Below, one piece after another: positions 36,331-45,580 of a stretch of DNA of 64,000 bases; position 1 is the stretch's first letter; the number at the start of each line of letters is the position of its first letter. The stretch is from JAIPDZ01 sp034522175. Its GTDB lineage: Bacteria > Desulfobacterota > DSM-4660 > Desulfatiglandales > Desulfatiglandaceae. The notes beneath the pieces are model-generated. The model had not been told where the DNA came from. It worked only from the letters and a program-made list of their open reading frames with translations, and made no database searches. Position numbers and translations under genes: made by a program. The stretch spans positions 4,836,001-4,900,000 of the forward strand of contig JAXHLQ010000001.1 of assembly GCA_034522175.1 (NCBI GenBank). The letters run 5' to 3'.

Positions 36331-37248
36331 TTACTTTTCCCGAGCGAGCAGGCAAGCGGCTTTCTTCATGATGACGTCAAGGAGTTCATCATCGGAATCC
36401 GACCTCGTTATGACCTGGACCGATGGCCCCAACGGTCGCCACTGGACCGGATCGGAGGTCCTGAAAAGCGCCAGGGTGGGAGTGCCGAGCATGGCGGAGA
36501 GGTGAGAGACGCCGCTGTCATGGCCGATGAAGAAACGGGCGCTCTTGAGTCTGGCCATGAGTCGCTCTCTGGAAGGACAATTCATCATCTCTGTACCCGA
36601 TCCTTTCAAGCACTGTTCAAAAACCGGCTGGAGCTGCGTCTCGGCAGGCCCCAGGAGGAGTACGTGCCGGCAGCCCCCCTCCCCTTCCCGACCGCTTAGT
36701 GCCTCCATGAGCCGACACCAGAATTGAGGGGGATGGTTTTTCTCCCAGTCGCCTGAGCCGGGATGAAAAACCACTCTGTACGGATTCTCAACCGGTGCGC
36801 TGCTTTTGATGAGAGGGCCGTTGAGGCTGTTTTCCATGGCCTCATCTTCATCCAAAGGCAGTCCTGCCCTGTACAGACATCGGGCCACATACCGGGCCAC
36901 ATGGAGCGCCGCAGACCTGGGAGGGAATGAGGGAAACGTATGAACCCCGGACTGCGGAAAGAACCCTTTGAGGTTCCGGCCCAGGTCACCGCTCTGGTCC
37001 GTAAAAAACGCGATCACCCGGTCCGCATGTTCAACCGGCAGCCGGCCGCCGGATGGGGATGCCTGAAACAGCCGGTGCCACCCTGAGCGCTCCAGATCCA
37101 TGCACACATCCACATGGTCCCCCATGAACCCAAGCCCCGGCTCTCTACCCACAAAGGTGATCTCCACGTCCGGTGGCAAAACCGACAGGGCCGGCAGAAA
37201 CATGAGGGTATCGCCCAGTGCCCCGCCTCTGATGATGAGGACCTTCAT
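36331..37248 (-). CDS. Glycosyltransferase family 9 (heptosyltransferase-like)
   Basis: 305 residues of the GT-B fold, family 9. The N-terminus is MKVLIIRGGALGDTLMFLPA, with the G-x-x-GD motif of ADP-heptose:LPS heptosyltransferases. The C-terminal donor-site region is VVFHPGSGDWEKNHPPQFWC (the H-P-G-S/A block) and FFIGHDSGVSHLSAMLGTPT (the D-S-G-x-x-H block). It probably adds a heptose to the lipopolysaccharide core at the cytoplasmic face of the inner membrane. A cupin gene lies nine bases upstream on the same strand. No other lipopolysaccharide gene is adjacent. Confidence 0.9.
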   Translation of the reverse strand: MKVLIIRGGALGDTLMFLPALSVLPPDVEITFVGREPGLGFMGDHVDVCMDLERSGWHRLFQASPSGGRLPVEHADRVIAFFTDQSGDLGRNLKGFFPQSGVHTFPSFPPRSAALHVARYVARCLYRAGLPLDEDEAMENSLNGPLIKSSAPVENPYRVVFHPGSGDWEKNHPPQFWCRLMEALSGREGEGGCRHVLLLGPAETQLQPVFEQCLKGSGTEMMNCPSRERLMARLKSARFFIGHDSGVSHLSAMLGTPTLALFRTSDPVQWRPLGPSVQVITRSDSDDELLDVIMKKAACLLAREK

Positions 37249-37257
37249 TGCGCTTCT

Positions 37258-37599
37258 CTATCTCACGGGCGCGGCCACCACCAGGACAATGCAGTCCTCC
37301 GTACCGGTGTTCCGGAGCGTATGGCTCGCTCCCGTGGGAATCCAGATCGCATCGCCCGGGCCCACTTCCTTTATGTCCTGGTCCACCTGCATCTCACCGG
37401 CGCCGCTCAACACAAAGTAGATCTCCTCCATGGGATCGATGTGGGCCTCGATCTCCTTTCCCGGCGTCAGTTGGGCAATGGCGAGAAAACCGATCTCTTT
37501 GAGCGTCCTTTGATCGAGGATCATCTGGGCAATGGCGCCGCCATGGGCGAGATAGGTGGTGTCCATAACCGCCTTGTCTCTTATGTTTCGTACGATCAC
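37258..37599 (-). CDS. Small single-domain cupin protein
   Basis: 113 residues. Cupin motif 1 is PGKEIEAHIDPMEEIYFVLS, with the His and Glu ligands, although the first metal ligand position holds Glu and the usual H-x-H is E-A-H. Motif 2 is GPGDAIWIPTGASHTLRNTG with the last His. A metal (Fe, Mn, Zn) site is likely. Such small cupins act as isomerases, dioxygenases or sugar-binding proteins, and the sequence cannot tell which. It is co-directional with, and nine bases upstream of, the heptosyltransferase-like gene, so a role in sugar metabolism is one possibility. Confidence 0.8.
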   Translation of the reverse strand: MIVRNIRDKAVMDTTYLAHGGAIAQMILDQRTLKEIGFLAIAQLTPGKEIEAHIDPMEEIYFVLSGAGEMQVDQDIKEVGPGDAIWIPTGASHTLRNTGTEDCIVLVVAAPVR

Positions 37600-37802
37600 G
37601 CGAACTCCTCCCTGTTCCTTTAGCGCTTAAAAGATGCCATTAGCAGTCAGCTGTTAGCTATTAGCATTTATTTCTGACAGCCGACCTTGCGTGAGACCTG
37701 TGGATGGAATATCCGGTTGACTTTTCCCATATATTTCGCGACTATTTTTCACGGAAAAACAGCTGTTAGCTGTTCTTATAAATCAAACGCCGGAGGATGC
37801 AA

Positions 37803-39104
37803 ATGGAAAATAACGCCCTCGACGCCCGGCTGCGGGTGATTCAGGATGCCCCGTTGAACGGGAAAATCGTCTTATTGCGGGTGGATCACAATGTGGTGAA
37901 AAAGGGGAAGATTACCGACCCCTATCGCATCGACGCCACCATACCCACCCTTTACTACCTTGCGGCCCGGGGCGCAAAACCGGTGCTCATGACCCATGTG
38001 GGACGGCCCAGAGACAAGAAGACCGGCCACATTACCTGCAGGGATGGGGAATCCATTGCGCCGATTGTGAAATACTTGTCTGAAAAGCTTCCCGTTGACA
38101 TCCATGAACCGCATTTCCCCATTGATCCTAAAAAAGGCATCATTCAGATGGATGGCGCCATGGATTCAGCGCTGGACGCTTTGCGAGCCGGTAAGACCGA
38201 TATGATCTACCTCCCCAATATTCGGTGGTTCAACGGTGAGGAGGCCAAGGGTCAAAAACGGGATGCCCTGGCAGGCTCGCTCGCCGCCATGGGGGACCTG
38301 TACGTGAACGATGCCTTCGGGTCATGGCGCGCGCACGCCTCCACCTATGATATCGCCACCCGCCTCCCTTCCTATGCGGGGTTATTGCTCCAGAAGGAAC
38401 TCCACACCCTTCACCGGGTGCTCGATCCTCAACGGCCTTTCGTGGCCGTGGTGGCCGGCGCCAAATACGACACCAAAATCGGCCCCCTCAAGGCGCTTCA
38501 CGAAAAAGTCGACCACCTTATTCTCGGAGGGATCATGTACAACACCTTCCTCTCCGCCAAATATGATCTGCCCATCGAAGGGGTCCCGGAATCGGATAAG
38601 GCCCTTGCCATGGAACTGGTGGAACTGGACCGCGCCGAACAAAAGATCATTGAGATGCCGTATGTGGTGGAGTCAGACCATCCGGACCGCCGGGAAGACG
38701 GCGCTTACCGTTCTCTTCAATTGGATGAATTGAAGAAAAGAGAATCCGTCAAATTCCTCCTCGACGTGGATCCCCGATCCATGGATACCCCCCAGGTCCG
38801 GGAGGCCATTGGGTCGGCAAAGACGGTGTTTATCAACGCGGTCATGGGCATGATGCCCCAGTTTCCCGAGGGCTCGAAAGCGGTATACGAGGCCATCGCA
38901 GCCAACACAGAGGCCATCAAGCTCTTTGCAGGAGGCGATACGCTCCAGGTATTCAAGGAACTCTGCCCCGGCCCCTACATGACCGGGCTTGAGGATCCCG
39001 GGTCCTACTATTTCACCGGCGGTGGGAGTGTCCTTTCCGCCATTGAACAGGGGACACCCTACGGTCTGGAGCCGGTGGGGGTGTTGATGGAGGACGCCCA
39101 ATGA
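37803..39104 (+). CDS. Divergent phosphoglycerate kinase
   Basis: About 433 residues with the PGK fold throughout but altered motifs. IVLLRVDHNVVKKGKITDPY has D-H-N-V-V for D-F-N-V-P. VLMTHVGRPRDKKTG stands for H-L-G-R-P. IYLPNIRWFNGEEAKG stands for L-E-N-L-R-F. YVNDAFGSWRAHASTYD is one residue shorter than the usual block. VAGAKYDTKIGPLKAL keeps the ATP-site Lys. FINAVMGMMPQFPEGS stands for W-N-G-P-M-G. KLFAGGDTLQVF and YYFTGGGSVLSAIEQG keep the nucleotide loop. It is probably a kinase on a related acyl-phosphate or a paralogue of glycolytic PGK. GGAGG is six bases before ATG 37803. The stop overlaps the formyltransferase start (ATGA). Confidence 0.8.
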   Translation: MENNALDARLRVIQDAPLNGKIVLLRVDHNVVKKGKITDPYRIDATIPTLYYLAARGAKPVLMTHVGRPRDKKTGHITCRDGESIAPIVKYLSEKLPVDIHEPHFPIDPKKGIIQMDGAMDSALDALRAGKTDMIYLPNIRWFNGEEAKGQKRDALAGSLAAMGDLYVNDAFGSWRAHASTYDIATRLPSYAGLLLQKELHTLHRVLDPQRPFVAVVAGAKYDTKIGPLKALHEKVDHLILGGIMYNTFLSAKYDLPIEGVPESDKALAMELVELDRAEQKIIEMPYVVESDHPDRREDGAYRSLQLDELKKRESVKFLLDVDPRSMDTPQVREAIGSAKTVFINAVMGMMPQFPEGSKAVYEAIAANTEAIKLFAGGDTLQVFKELCPGPYMTGLEDPGSYYFTGGGSVLSAIEQGTPYGLEPVGVLMEDAQ

Positions 39105-39898
39105 CACTTAACCCGATTTTTGATCCTGAAAAGGCCGGCCGGCCCATGCGGGTGGCCGCCTTCATGTCCGGATCGGGCACCAATGTCATGCGCCTTCTGG
39201 AGCACGAGGAACAGCTCAGGGGCCGGGAAAAACCCGGACCGTTCGAGACGGTGTTCATCTTCAGTGACCGCTCGGACGGGAAGTGTGCCGGGGAACAGAT
39301 CGCCCTCGACCACGGCCTCCCCTATTTCAGTCATGACATCCGGGCCTTTCACAAAAAAAGGGGTCTGAAACGCAGCGTGAAGACGCCGGAAGGGCTGGCG
39401 GCCCGAAAGGCCTATGACCGGGTGGCCGCCGGACTGGTGGATGCCTTCGAGGTGGACGTCATTGCCCTTGGGGGGTATATGAGCTATATTACCCTGAACC
39501 GGTGCGTCAATGTTCATCCCGCGGACCTATCCATACGCCGCGAGGCCGGCCGGCGGAAATTCGTGGGGGACCATGCGGTCAGAGATGCCATTTCAGCGGG
39601 TGAAAGCACCTTGAGGGCCTCCACGCTCTGGACTGATGAAGGGGTGGACACCGGTCCGCTCCTGATGGTTTCGGCCCCGCTTGAGGTGGACCTTCCCGAA
39701 CCGCTGGCACAGCTCATGAAAGATGAAAAGCGGTTTGATGAGGTGGTGGACGAACACCAGGAGAGGCTCAAGGCGGTGGGGGACTGGCGGATATTCCCAA
39801 AGACCATCGAGATGATCGCTCAGGGGCGCATCGCTCTGGATGAAGCTGCACGGGTTTATGTGGACCAAACTCCCGTCCCTGACGGCTATAGAGAGTGA
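39101..39898 (+). CDS. PurN-like formyltransferase family protein
   Basis: 265 residues. It has the glycinamide ribonucleotide transformylase core: VAAFMSGSGTNVMRLLEHEE (phosphate-binding loop), ALGGYMSYITLNRCVNVHPA with the catalytic Asn and His (N-V-H-P), and TLWTDEGVDTGPLLMVSAPL with the catalytic Asp. It is longer than PurN (about 210) because of inserts (AFHKKRGLKRSVKTPEGLAA) and a C-terminal extension. It uses 10-formyltetrahydrofolate in the family, but its operon partner is an unusual PGK rather than purine genes, so a different acceptor is possible. The start ATG overlaps the previous stop. Confidence 0.8.
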   Translation: MTLNPIFDPEKAGRPMRVAAFMSGSGTNVMRLLEHEEQLRGREKPGPFETVFIFSDRSDGKCAGEQIALDHGLPYFSHDIRAFHKKRGLKRSVKTPEGLAARKAYDRVAAGLVDAFEVDVIALGGYMSYITLNRCVNVHPADLSIRREAGRRKFVGDHAVRDAISAGESTLRASTLWTDEGVDTGPLLMVSAPLEVDLPEPLAQLMKDEKRFDEVVDEHQERLKAVGDWRIFPKTIEMIAQGRIALDEAARVYVDQTPVPDGYRE

Positions 39899-39910
39899 GG
39901 AGATTGTGTG

Positions 39911-40357
39911 ATGTCACAACTGATCCTGTGGAAAGATAGAGAACTGAGCAAGTTTAAGCGGGATATGGACCGACTCTTTGAACGCTGTCGTCCGCAGATG
40001 GGTGTGGGACCGCTGCTGGAAAAACTCGCCGAAGCCATCGACATCAAGACCCTCATCACCAATGACGCCTTCATTGTCCGGGCGGTAATGGATGATATCG
40101 ACCAAGAGAGTCTCAATGTCACAGTGGCCCGGGACACCCTTACCATCCAGGGAGGGCTGAAGGAGAACGTGAAGGAAACAAGCGGCCCGTACCGCATAAT
40201 CGAAAAGAAGCACACCACCTTCACCCGGCGCATTGCACTCCCCTTCAGGGTGGAGCTGGATAAGGTCAAGGGCACCTATAAAAACGGCATCCTGACCATT
40301 GTGGCCCCCAAAAGGAAACCCGAAACGACCCGCCAGGTCCGTATTGAGATGCGATAA
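39911..40357 (+). CDS. Hsp20/alpha-crystallin small heat-shock protein
   Basis: About 148 residues. The central alpha-crystallin domain runs from about residue 45: FIVRAVMDDIDQESLNVTVA, then TLTIQGGLKENVKE, then TFTRRIALPFRVELDKVKGT, then YKNGILTIVAPKRKPE, the typical last strand. The variable N-terminus (WKDRELSKFKRDMDRLFERC) is amphipathic. It is an ATP-independent holdase that forms oligomers and binds unfolding proteins. The ATG at 39911, eight bases after GAGGAG, is preferred to the GTG at 39908. Its place directly before a Lon-type protease suggests a joint protein quality-control role. Confidence 0.92.
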   Translation: MSQLILWKDRELSKFKRDMDRLFERCRPQMGVGPLLEKLAEAIDIKTLITNDAFIVRAVMDDIDQESLNVTVARDTLTIQGGLKENVKETSGPYRIIEKKHTTFTRRIALPFRVELDKVKGTYKNGILTIVAPKRKPETTRQVRIEMR

Positions 40358-40380
40358 CGTCTGACGTAAGGAGATCATCA

Positions 40381-42861
40381 ATGCCAAAGAAAAAACAACA
40401 CACCGAAGTGCCTGTTCAGGATCTCAGGTGGACCCTGGATCCGGCCACCCTTCCCTTTGACACCACCGACGAGCTCAAACCCCTGAAGGAGATTATCGGG
40501 CAGAAAAGAGGGGTGGAGGCGTTCAAATTCGGTATGGGGATCAATAAGAAGGGATACAATGTCTTTGTCACCGGCCAGGCCGGCACCGGCCGGTTGTCCA
40601 CGACGAGAAGGCTCTTGGAGGAAATGACGATCAAGGGGGAGGTCCCCCACGATCTTTGCTACGTGAATAACTTCGAGAATCCCGAGGCCCCCATTCTTCT
40701 CACCCTTGACGGAGGGAAAGGAAACGCCTTCAAAAAAGATGTCCATGACTTTGTGGAGACCCTCAAAAAACTCATCCCCCAGTTGTTCGAAAGTCAGGAA
40801 TACATCAACACCAAAAAGGAGATCATGGAGGCTTACGAAACCAAGGGAAAGGGATTCTTCAAGAGCCTCGATGAGGAGGTGAAGAAGGAAGGCTTTACCC
40901 TGGTGGACGTCCAGGTGGGACAGATCAAGCGACCCGAGGTGATGCCCCTGGTGGACGGGAACCCCACGCCCATCGATCAGGTGGAAGCCATGGTGGAGAA
41001 GGGACGATTCCCCAAAGAGGAGTTCGAAGCCCTGCAAGAGAAACATGTTAGGCTCAGAGAGCAGATCGACCAGATCTTTCTCGAACTCAGGGACCTCCAA
41101 AAGGAAATCCAGGAAAAGATCGAAAAGATGGACCGTGACATGTTCATGGAAACCGCCAAAGAGACGGCCAAAAGGCTCATAGACAAATACAAGCCAAAGG
41201 CCATCCGGAAATATATTGAGGCGATGCTGGAGGAAATGGCCGATAATCTGCAGATCTTCATGCCCCAGTCCCAGCAGCAGATCCCTGGTTTTCCTGTAAT
41301 GATGCCCGAAGGGGACCGATTTCAGCCCTACCAGGTGAATCTCCTGGTGGACAATTCAGACGAAAAGGGCCCGCCGGTCATCATCGAACGATATCCCACG
41401 TACCGAAACATCTTCGGGAGTATCGAGAGGATTGTGGACAGAAGCGGCGTCTGGCGGACGGATTTCAGCAAGATCAAGGCCGGGTCCCTGCTGAAGGCGA
41501 ACGGCGGCTATCTCGTGTTCAATCTGATGGATGCCGTTGTGGAGCCCGGCGTGTGGCAGGCCCTTAAGCGGGCCCTCAAGAGTGAACAACTCGAGATTCA
41601 GACCTATGACCCCTTTTATCTCTTCACCACCAGCGGGTTGAAACCGGAACCCATCGATCTGGCGGTCAAGGTGGTGGCCATCTCGGATCCCTATCTCTAC
41701 CACCTGCTGCTGCACTTCGATGAGGATTTCAAGAAAATATTCAAGGTTCGGGCCGACTTCGGGGTCACCATGGATAAGACCAATGAGACCATCGAACAGG
41801 TGGCCGGATTCATTAAGCTGAAAACGGATGAAGAATCGCTCAAACCCTTTGACCGCAGCGCCGTGGCCGCACTCGTGGAAAAGGCCGTGAGGATGACCGG
41901 ACGGCAGGAAAAGATCTCCACCAGCTTTCTCGACATTACGGATCTGATCCGGGAGGCCGACTATTTTGCCGGGACTCAAAACGGAAAAACCGTGAAGGAT
42001 ACCCACGTCAAACAGGCCATCGACGCCCACACCTACCGCTCCAACCGATTGGAGGAACAGATCCGGGAAATGATGGAACGCGGCACGCTGATGATCGATA
42101 CCGAAGGAGAGCAGGTGGGCCAGGTCAACGGTCTGGCCGTCTATTCCATGGGGGACTATCAGTTTGGAAAGCCCTCCCGGATCACGGCATCCACCGCCAT
42201 GGGCCGGGAAGGGATTATCAACATTGAACGGGAGTCGGATCTCTCCGGCAACACCCATAATAAGGGCATGCTCATTCTCGCCGGGTATTTGAGAAAAAAG
42301 TATGCCCAGAACAAGCCCCTGGCCGTGAGCGCCAGCATCGCATTTGAACAGTCCTATGGCGGGGTGGACGGAGACAGCGCCTCTTCCACCGAGGTCTATG
42401 CCCTTCTGTCCAGCCTGTCCGGAGCGCCTTTGAAACAGAATATCGCGGTCACCGGGTCGGTGAACCAGAACGGCGAAATCCAGGCCATCGGCGGAGTGAA
42501 CGAAAAAATAGAAGGGTTTTTTGATTGCTGCCGGGTCATGGGACCCAAAAACGATCAGGGCGTGATGATTCCCCAGAGCAATATCAAGGATCTGATGCTC
42601 AGGGATGATGTGGTAGAAGCCGTAAAGAAAAAGAAATTCCACATCTATCCGGTCAAGACCATCGATGAGGGCATAGAAATTCTGACCGGGGAAAAAGCAG
42701 GGAGTCGAAAGGCGGACGGGACCTATACCAAGGGGAGCATCAACGACCGGGTCGATGAGAAACTCAAGGAACTGGCCGAAGGGCTCAAGCATTTCGGGAA
42801 CAATAATGACAAGAAGAAGACACCCAGAAAATCCAGGACCGCCAAGAAGAAAAGCACATGA
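40381..42861 (+). CDS. Lon-like ATP-dependent protease (AAA_32/LonB-type)
   Basis: 826 residues. The N-terminal P-loop is YNVFVTGQAGTGRLSTTRRL, where Arg replaces the Walker Lys, as is usual in this subfamily. A long coiled coil (LREQIDQIFLELRDLQKEIQ) inserts at about residues 215-260. A helical lid and the AAA core with KANGGYLVFNLMDAVVEPGV (Walker B-like) follow. The C-terminal Lon peptidase domain carries the catalytic Ser in GGVDGDSASSTEVYALLSSL and Lys in GGVNEKIEGFFDCC, a Ser-Lys dyad. The tail is Lys-rich (KKKTPRKSRTAKKKS). AAGGAG precedes the ATG. It overlaps the next gene by ATGA. It should degrade damaged cytoplasmic proteins. Confidence 0.93.
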   Translation: MPKKKQHTEVPVQDLRWTLDPATLPFDTTDELKPLKEIIGQKRGVEAFKFGMGINKKGYNVFVTGQAGTGRLSTTRRLLEEMTIKGEVPHDLCYVNNFENPEAPILLTLDGGKGNAFKKDVHDFVETLKKLIPQLFESQEYINTKKEIMEAYETKGKGFFKSLDEEVKKEGFTLVDVQVGQIKRPEVMPLVDGNPTPIDQVEAMVEKGRFPKEEFEALQEKHVRLREQIDQIFLELRDLQKEIQEKIEKMDRDMFMETAKETAKRLIDKYKPKAIRKYIEAMLEEMADNLQIFMPQSQQQIPGFPVMMPEGDRFQPYQVNLLVDNSDEKGPPVIIERYPTYRNIFGSIERIVDRSGVWRTDFSKIKAGSLLKANGGYLVFNLMDAVVEPGVWQALKRALKSEQLEIQTYDPFYLFTTSGLKPEPIDLAVKVVAISDPYLYHLLLHFDEDFKKIFKVRADFGVTMDKTNETIEQVAGFIKLKTDEESLKPFDRSAVAALVEKAVRMTGRQEKISTSFLDITDLIREADYFAGTQNGKTVKDTHVKQAIDAHTYRSNRLEEQIREMMERGTLMIDTEGEQVGQVNGLAVYSMGDYQFGKPSRITASTAMGREGIINIERESDLSGNTHNKGMLILAGYLRKKYAQNKPLAVSASIAFEQSYGGVDGDSASSTEVYALLSSLSGAPLKQNIAVTGSVNQNGEIQAIGGVNEKIEGFFDCCRVMGPKNDQGVMIPQSNIKDLMLRDDVVEAVKKKKFHIYPVKTIDEGIEILTGEKAGSRKADGTYTKGSINDRVDEKLKELAEGLKHFGNNNDKKKTPRKSRTAKKKST

Positions 42862-43373
42862 TCCCCGCTTCCCCTTTGGGGCCCATTGAAGCCAAAATCG
42901 CGTGGGTGCGGGCGTGCAACGATCGATTTGGCGAAAGACTTCTCAATGATATCCGGGTATCAGCACAAATCGAAACCCTGAAGGCCGCCACCGAAGCCTC
43001 CTTTAAAGAAATGACCCGTTCCGGCGTCCGGGAGATGTGCAGGCGTTGTGAGACCGAGGAAGGGGGCTCCTGCTGCGGCGCCGGTCTCGAAAACCGCTAC
43101 GATGGATGGCTTCTTCTGATAAACGCCCTGTTGGGCGTCACAATTCCCGCTGAGAGATGGCGCAAGGACGCCTGTTTTTTCCTGGGGGAAACCGGCTGTC
43201 GCCTCAGGGCCCGCCATGTGATCTGCATCAACTATGTCTGCAAGAAAATCACCGATGCCTTCTCCCCTTCCCGCCTGGAAAAGCTCAGGGAAAGAGAGGG
43301 AGAGGAGATACAGACCCTTTTCCGGCTCAACGAAAGCATCAAAGCGTTGCTGACGAAGTGGACCAGCGGTTGA
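42858..43373 (+). CDS. Cys-cluster protein, YkgJ-like
   Basis: 171 residues. A Cys-rich segment, EMCRRCETEEGGSCCGAGLE (residues about 55-74), followed by KDACFFLGETGCRLRARHVI and INYVCKKITDA, fits zinc or iron-chelating domains of the YkgJ (UPF0153/CxxCxxCC) type. The ATG overlaps the stop of the Lon-like gene, so translation is coupled. The gene then overlaps the methyltransferase gene by about 16 bases. The function is unknown; a metal-carrier or redox role is inferred from Cys content only. Confidence 0.7.
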   Translation: MIPASPLGPIEAKIAWVRACNDRFGERLLNDIRVSAQIETLKAATEASFKEMTRSGVREMCRRCETEEGGSCCGAGLENRYDGWLLLINALLGVTIPAERWRKDACFFLGETGCRLRARHVICINYVCKKITDAFSPSRLEKLREREGEEIQTLFRLNESIKALLTKWTSG

Positions 43374-43966
43374 AAGAAGGGCTGGCTGAGGTGGCGGCCT
43401 ACTACGACAAACGGAAGGTGGGGCACGTGGGCCCCTTAGGTTTCAGGCGATCCACCGACATGACCACCCTGCTCAACTGTGTGGATCGGCTCATGACCGA
43501 AGGCCTCATCGTGCCGGGGAAAACCACCTTTCTGGATCTGGGATGCGGGGACGGCCGGGTGAATCTCTTTTTCAGTCTCTTTGTGAGGCTGTCGGTGGGC
43601 ATAGAGATCGATGAATGGACCCTGGAGGAATATGAGCCTGCACGCGCTGAATTGAAGAAGCGTCTCGGCCGAACCGGGCTCCTGCTCCCTGACAACGTCT
43701 TCCTGTTTCATGGCGATTCGACGGACGTCTTGATACACCGGAATATGGAAAAGCAGACCGGGATGGGCATGGATCAGTTTGATCTCTTTTACACCTACCT
43801 CATCATGCATGAAGAATTCGCTCAAATGCTCGGAGAAAAAGCCAGAGCAGGCGCCATCTTCATGGTCTATGGCGTTGATCGGATCATGCCGGTATACCGG
43901 GGGTTCAAACGATTAGACCACCTGAGCCCCATGGAAGGCATCCTGGCCCTCTATCAGAAAGTTTAG
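43358..43966 (+). CDS. SAM-dependent methyltransferase-like protein
   Basis: About 203 residues from GTG 43358. The same frame is open much further upstream (to 43157), but that part overlaps the Cys-cluster gene and reads as nonsense, so the shorter start is used; no clear ribosome site is visible. The Rossmann motif I is TTFLDLGCGDGRVNLFFSLF, with LSVGIEIDEWTLEEYEPARA as motif II (acidic residue for ribose) and DNVFLFHGDSTDVLIHR as the next block. Reading with the neighbours, it may act on RNA, protein or a cofactor; the acceptor cannot be inferred. The next gene starts immediately after its stop. Confidence 0.65.
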   Translation: MDQRLKEGLAEVAAYYDKRKVGHVGPLGFRRSTDMTTLLNCVDRLMTEGLIVPGKTTFLDLGCGDGRVNLFFSLFVRLSVGIEIDEWTLEEYEPARAELKKRLGRTGLLLPDNVFLFHGDSTDVLIHRNMEKQTGMGMDQFDLFYTYLIMHEEFAQMLGEKARAGAIFMVYGVDRIMPVYRGFKRLDHLSPMEGILALYQKV

Positions 43967-45517
43967 GTGGCAAATGATTCCATGAGACAGGATCTCAAAA
44001 AGGATATGGAGGACCCTGAACGGTTCGTCATCACCATGGAACTGGTCCCGGGTGAGCAGTCCAGGGGCCGTTCCGTGGATATGGTGATGAACCTCGCGGA
44101 GAAGGCACGGGCGGACGGCCGCGTGTCGGCCGTAACCATCACCGACAATCCGGGCGGCCACCCCTCACTGAGTCCGGATGTCCTGGGTCGGGATATCGTG
44201 AAAATGGGGATGGACGTGATGGTTCATTTCGCCTGCCGGGACCAGAACCGGGTGGGCATGGAAAGCCGTGCGCTTCAACTCGGGCATATGGGCATCAACA
44301 ATATCCTGGCGCTGACCGGTGATTTTTCCGGTGAAGGATTCGGCGGACAGGGCGCACCGGTCTTCGACCTGGACTCGGTCTCTCTCATCCACATGCTGAG
44401 GATGATGGACGAGGGTACCCTTGCGCTTAATGACCGGGAGCACTTCTTTGTGGGGAGCGCCGTGTCCCCGTTCAAGCAGACGGAAGCAGAGACCCTGTGT
44501 CAGTACATGAAACTGCGCAAAAAGGTGCAGGCCGGGGCACGCTTTGCCATTACCCAGGTGGGGTATGATGTCCGGAAGTTTCATGAGTTGATGTGCATTC
44601 AGCGGGATTGGGGGATGCAGATCCCCACCCTGGGCTCGCTCTACCTCCTGACCCCGGGTGCCGCGCGCGTCATGGCATCCGGAAAGATCCCCGGCGCTGT
44701 GGTGCCGAAAGGCCTTTACACCGCCATACAGAAAGAGTGGCAGGACCGGACACGGGGTCATGAAAAAGGGGTTGAACGGGCAGCCAGGCTGGCGGTGGTG
44801 CTCAAGGGCCTGGGATACAAGGGGGTTCATGTGGGCGGTATTCACAGGCACTTTGCGCCCCTTGCCCGCATCTTCGACCGAATGAGCGAGATAGAATCAC
44901 GGTGGCGGGAGTTTATCCCTCAATTTGATTTCCCACACCCAGGGGGCTTTTACTATTACCAGCGGGATGCGCAAACCGGTCTATGCAGCACACCAGCCCC
45001 CCCTACACCCACCGCCATATCTCCCATGGAAAAAGGACTTTTCCAGACCTGTCGGTTCCTTCACCGGCTCTTTTTCCGTCACGATGCTCCCTTTGCCTCC
45101 CTTTACGAGAAACTATGCCGAGGGGCGGAGAAAAGACCGCTTCGGCGGCTCCTGGTCAAGACCATGGAAAACGCCGTCAAAAAACCCCTTTTTTCATGCC
45201 AGGAATGCGGCGACTGCGCCATCCAGCACGTGGGCTACTTCTGCCCGGAATCCCAATGCCCCAAACACACCCGGAACGGTCCCTGTGGAGGAAGCCTGAA
45301 CGGCATGTGTGAGGTCCATCCCGATACCCGGTGCGTATGGGTCAGGGCCTACCGGCGATGGGCGTCCGTCCACCAGAACGAACAGGTCGGCGGCGATTTT
45401 GTCCCCCCGCGCAACTGGGCCCTGTCCCGGTCCTGTTCGTGGATTAATTTCCACCTGAGAAAGGATCATCAGGGGGCACCGCTCATGAATTCAGCACAAC
45501 GAAAACAGAATCCATAG
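43967..45517 (+). CDS. metF: Methylenetetrahydrofolate reductase fused to MetV-type C-terminal zinc domain
   Basis: 516 residues. Residues about 15-330 form the MetF TIM barrel: FVITMELVPGEQSRGRSVDM (catalytic Glu), AVTITDNPGGHPSLSPDVLG, and LGHMGINNILALTGDFSGEG (flavin site). The rest is a C-terminal domain like MetV/MTHFR_C: ENAVKKPLFSCQECGDCAIQ, HVGYFCPESQCPKHTRNGPC and GGSLNGMCEVHPDTRCVWVR provide eight or more Cys, probably for zinc or Fe-S. In acetogens MetF and MetV are separate subunits of the Wood-Ljungdahl methyl branch; here they are one chain. The GTG start at 43967 follows the previous stop directly. It is the last gene of the run. Confidence 0.93.
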   Translation: MANDSMRQDLKKDMEDPERFVITMELVPGEQSRGRSVDMVMNLAEKARADGRVSAVTITDNPGGHPSLSPDVLGRDIVKMGMDVMVHFACRDQNRVGMESRALQLGHMGINNILALTGDFSGEGFGGQGAPVFDLDSVSLIHMLRMMDEGTLALNDREHFFVGSAVSPFKQTEAETLCQYMKLRKKVQAGARFAITQVGYDVRKFHELMCIQRDWGMQIPTLGSLYLLTPGAARVMASGKIPGAVVPKGLYTAIQKEWQDRTRGHEKGVERAARLAVVLKGLGYKGVHVGGIHRHFAPLARIFDRMSEIESRWREFIPQFDFPHPGGFYYYQRDAQTGLCSTPAPPTPTAISPMEKGLFQTCRFLHRLFFRHDAPFASLYEKLCRGAEKRPLRRLLVKTMENAVKKPLFSCQECGDCAIQHVGYFCPESQCPKHTRNGPCGGSLNGMCEVHPDTRCVWVRAYRRWASVHQNEQVGGDFVPPRNWALSRSCSWINFHLRKDHQGAPLMNSAQRKQNP

Positions 45518-45580
45518 GAAAACGGCAGCAATTCTCATTTTGAAATGATTTTCCCTTGTGAGCGGCTCTTCCAAGGTGCT

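Noticed and set aside
40381..42861. The missing Walker Lys in the Lon-like P-loop as a mutation
   Set aside because: Arg at this position is characteristic of this AAA/Lon-like subfamily, so it is not an anomaly.
43157..43357. Upstream extension of the methyltransferase frame
   Set aside because: It overlaps the Cys-cluster gene and its residues are Gly/Pro/Arg-rich nonsense; the GTG at 43358 is preferred.
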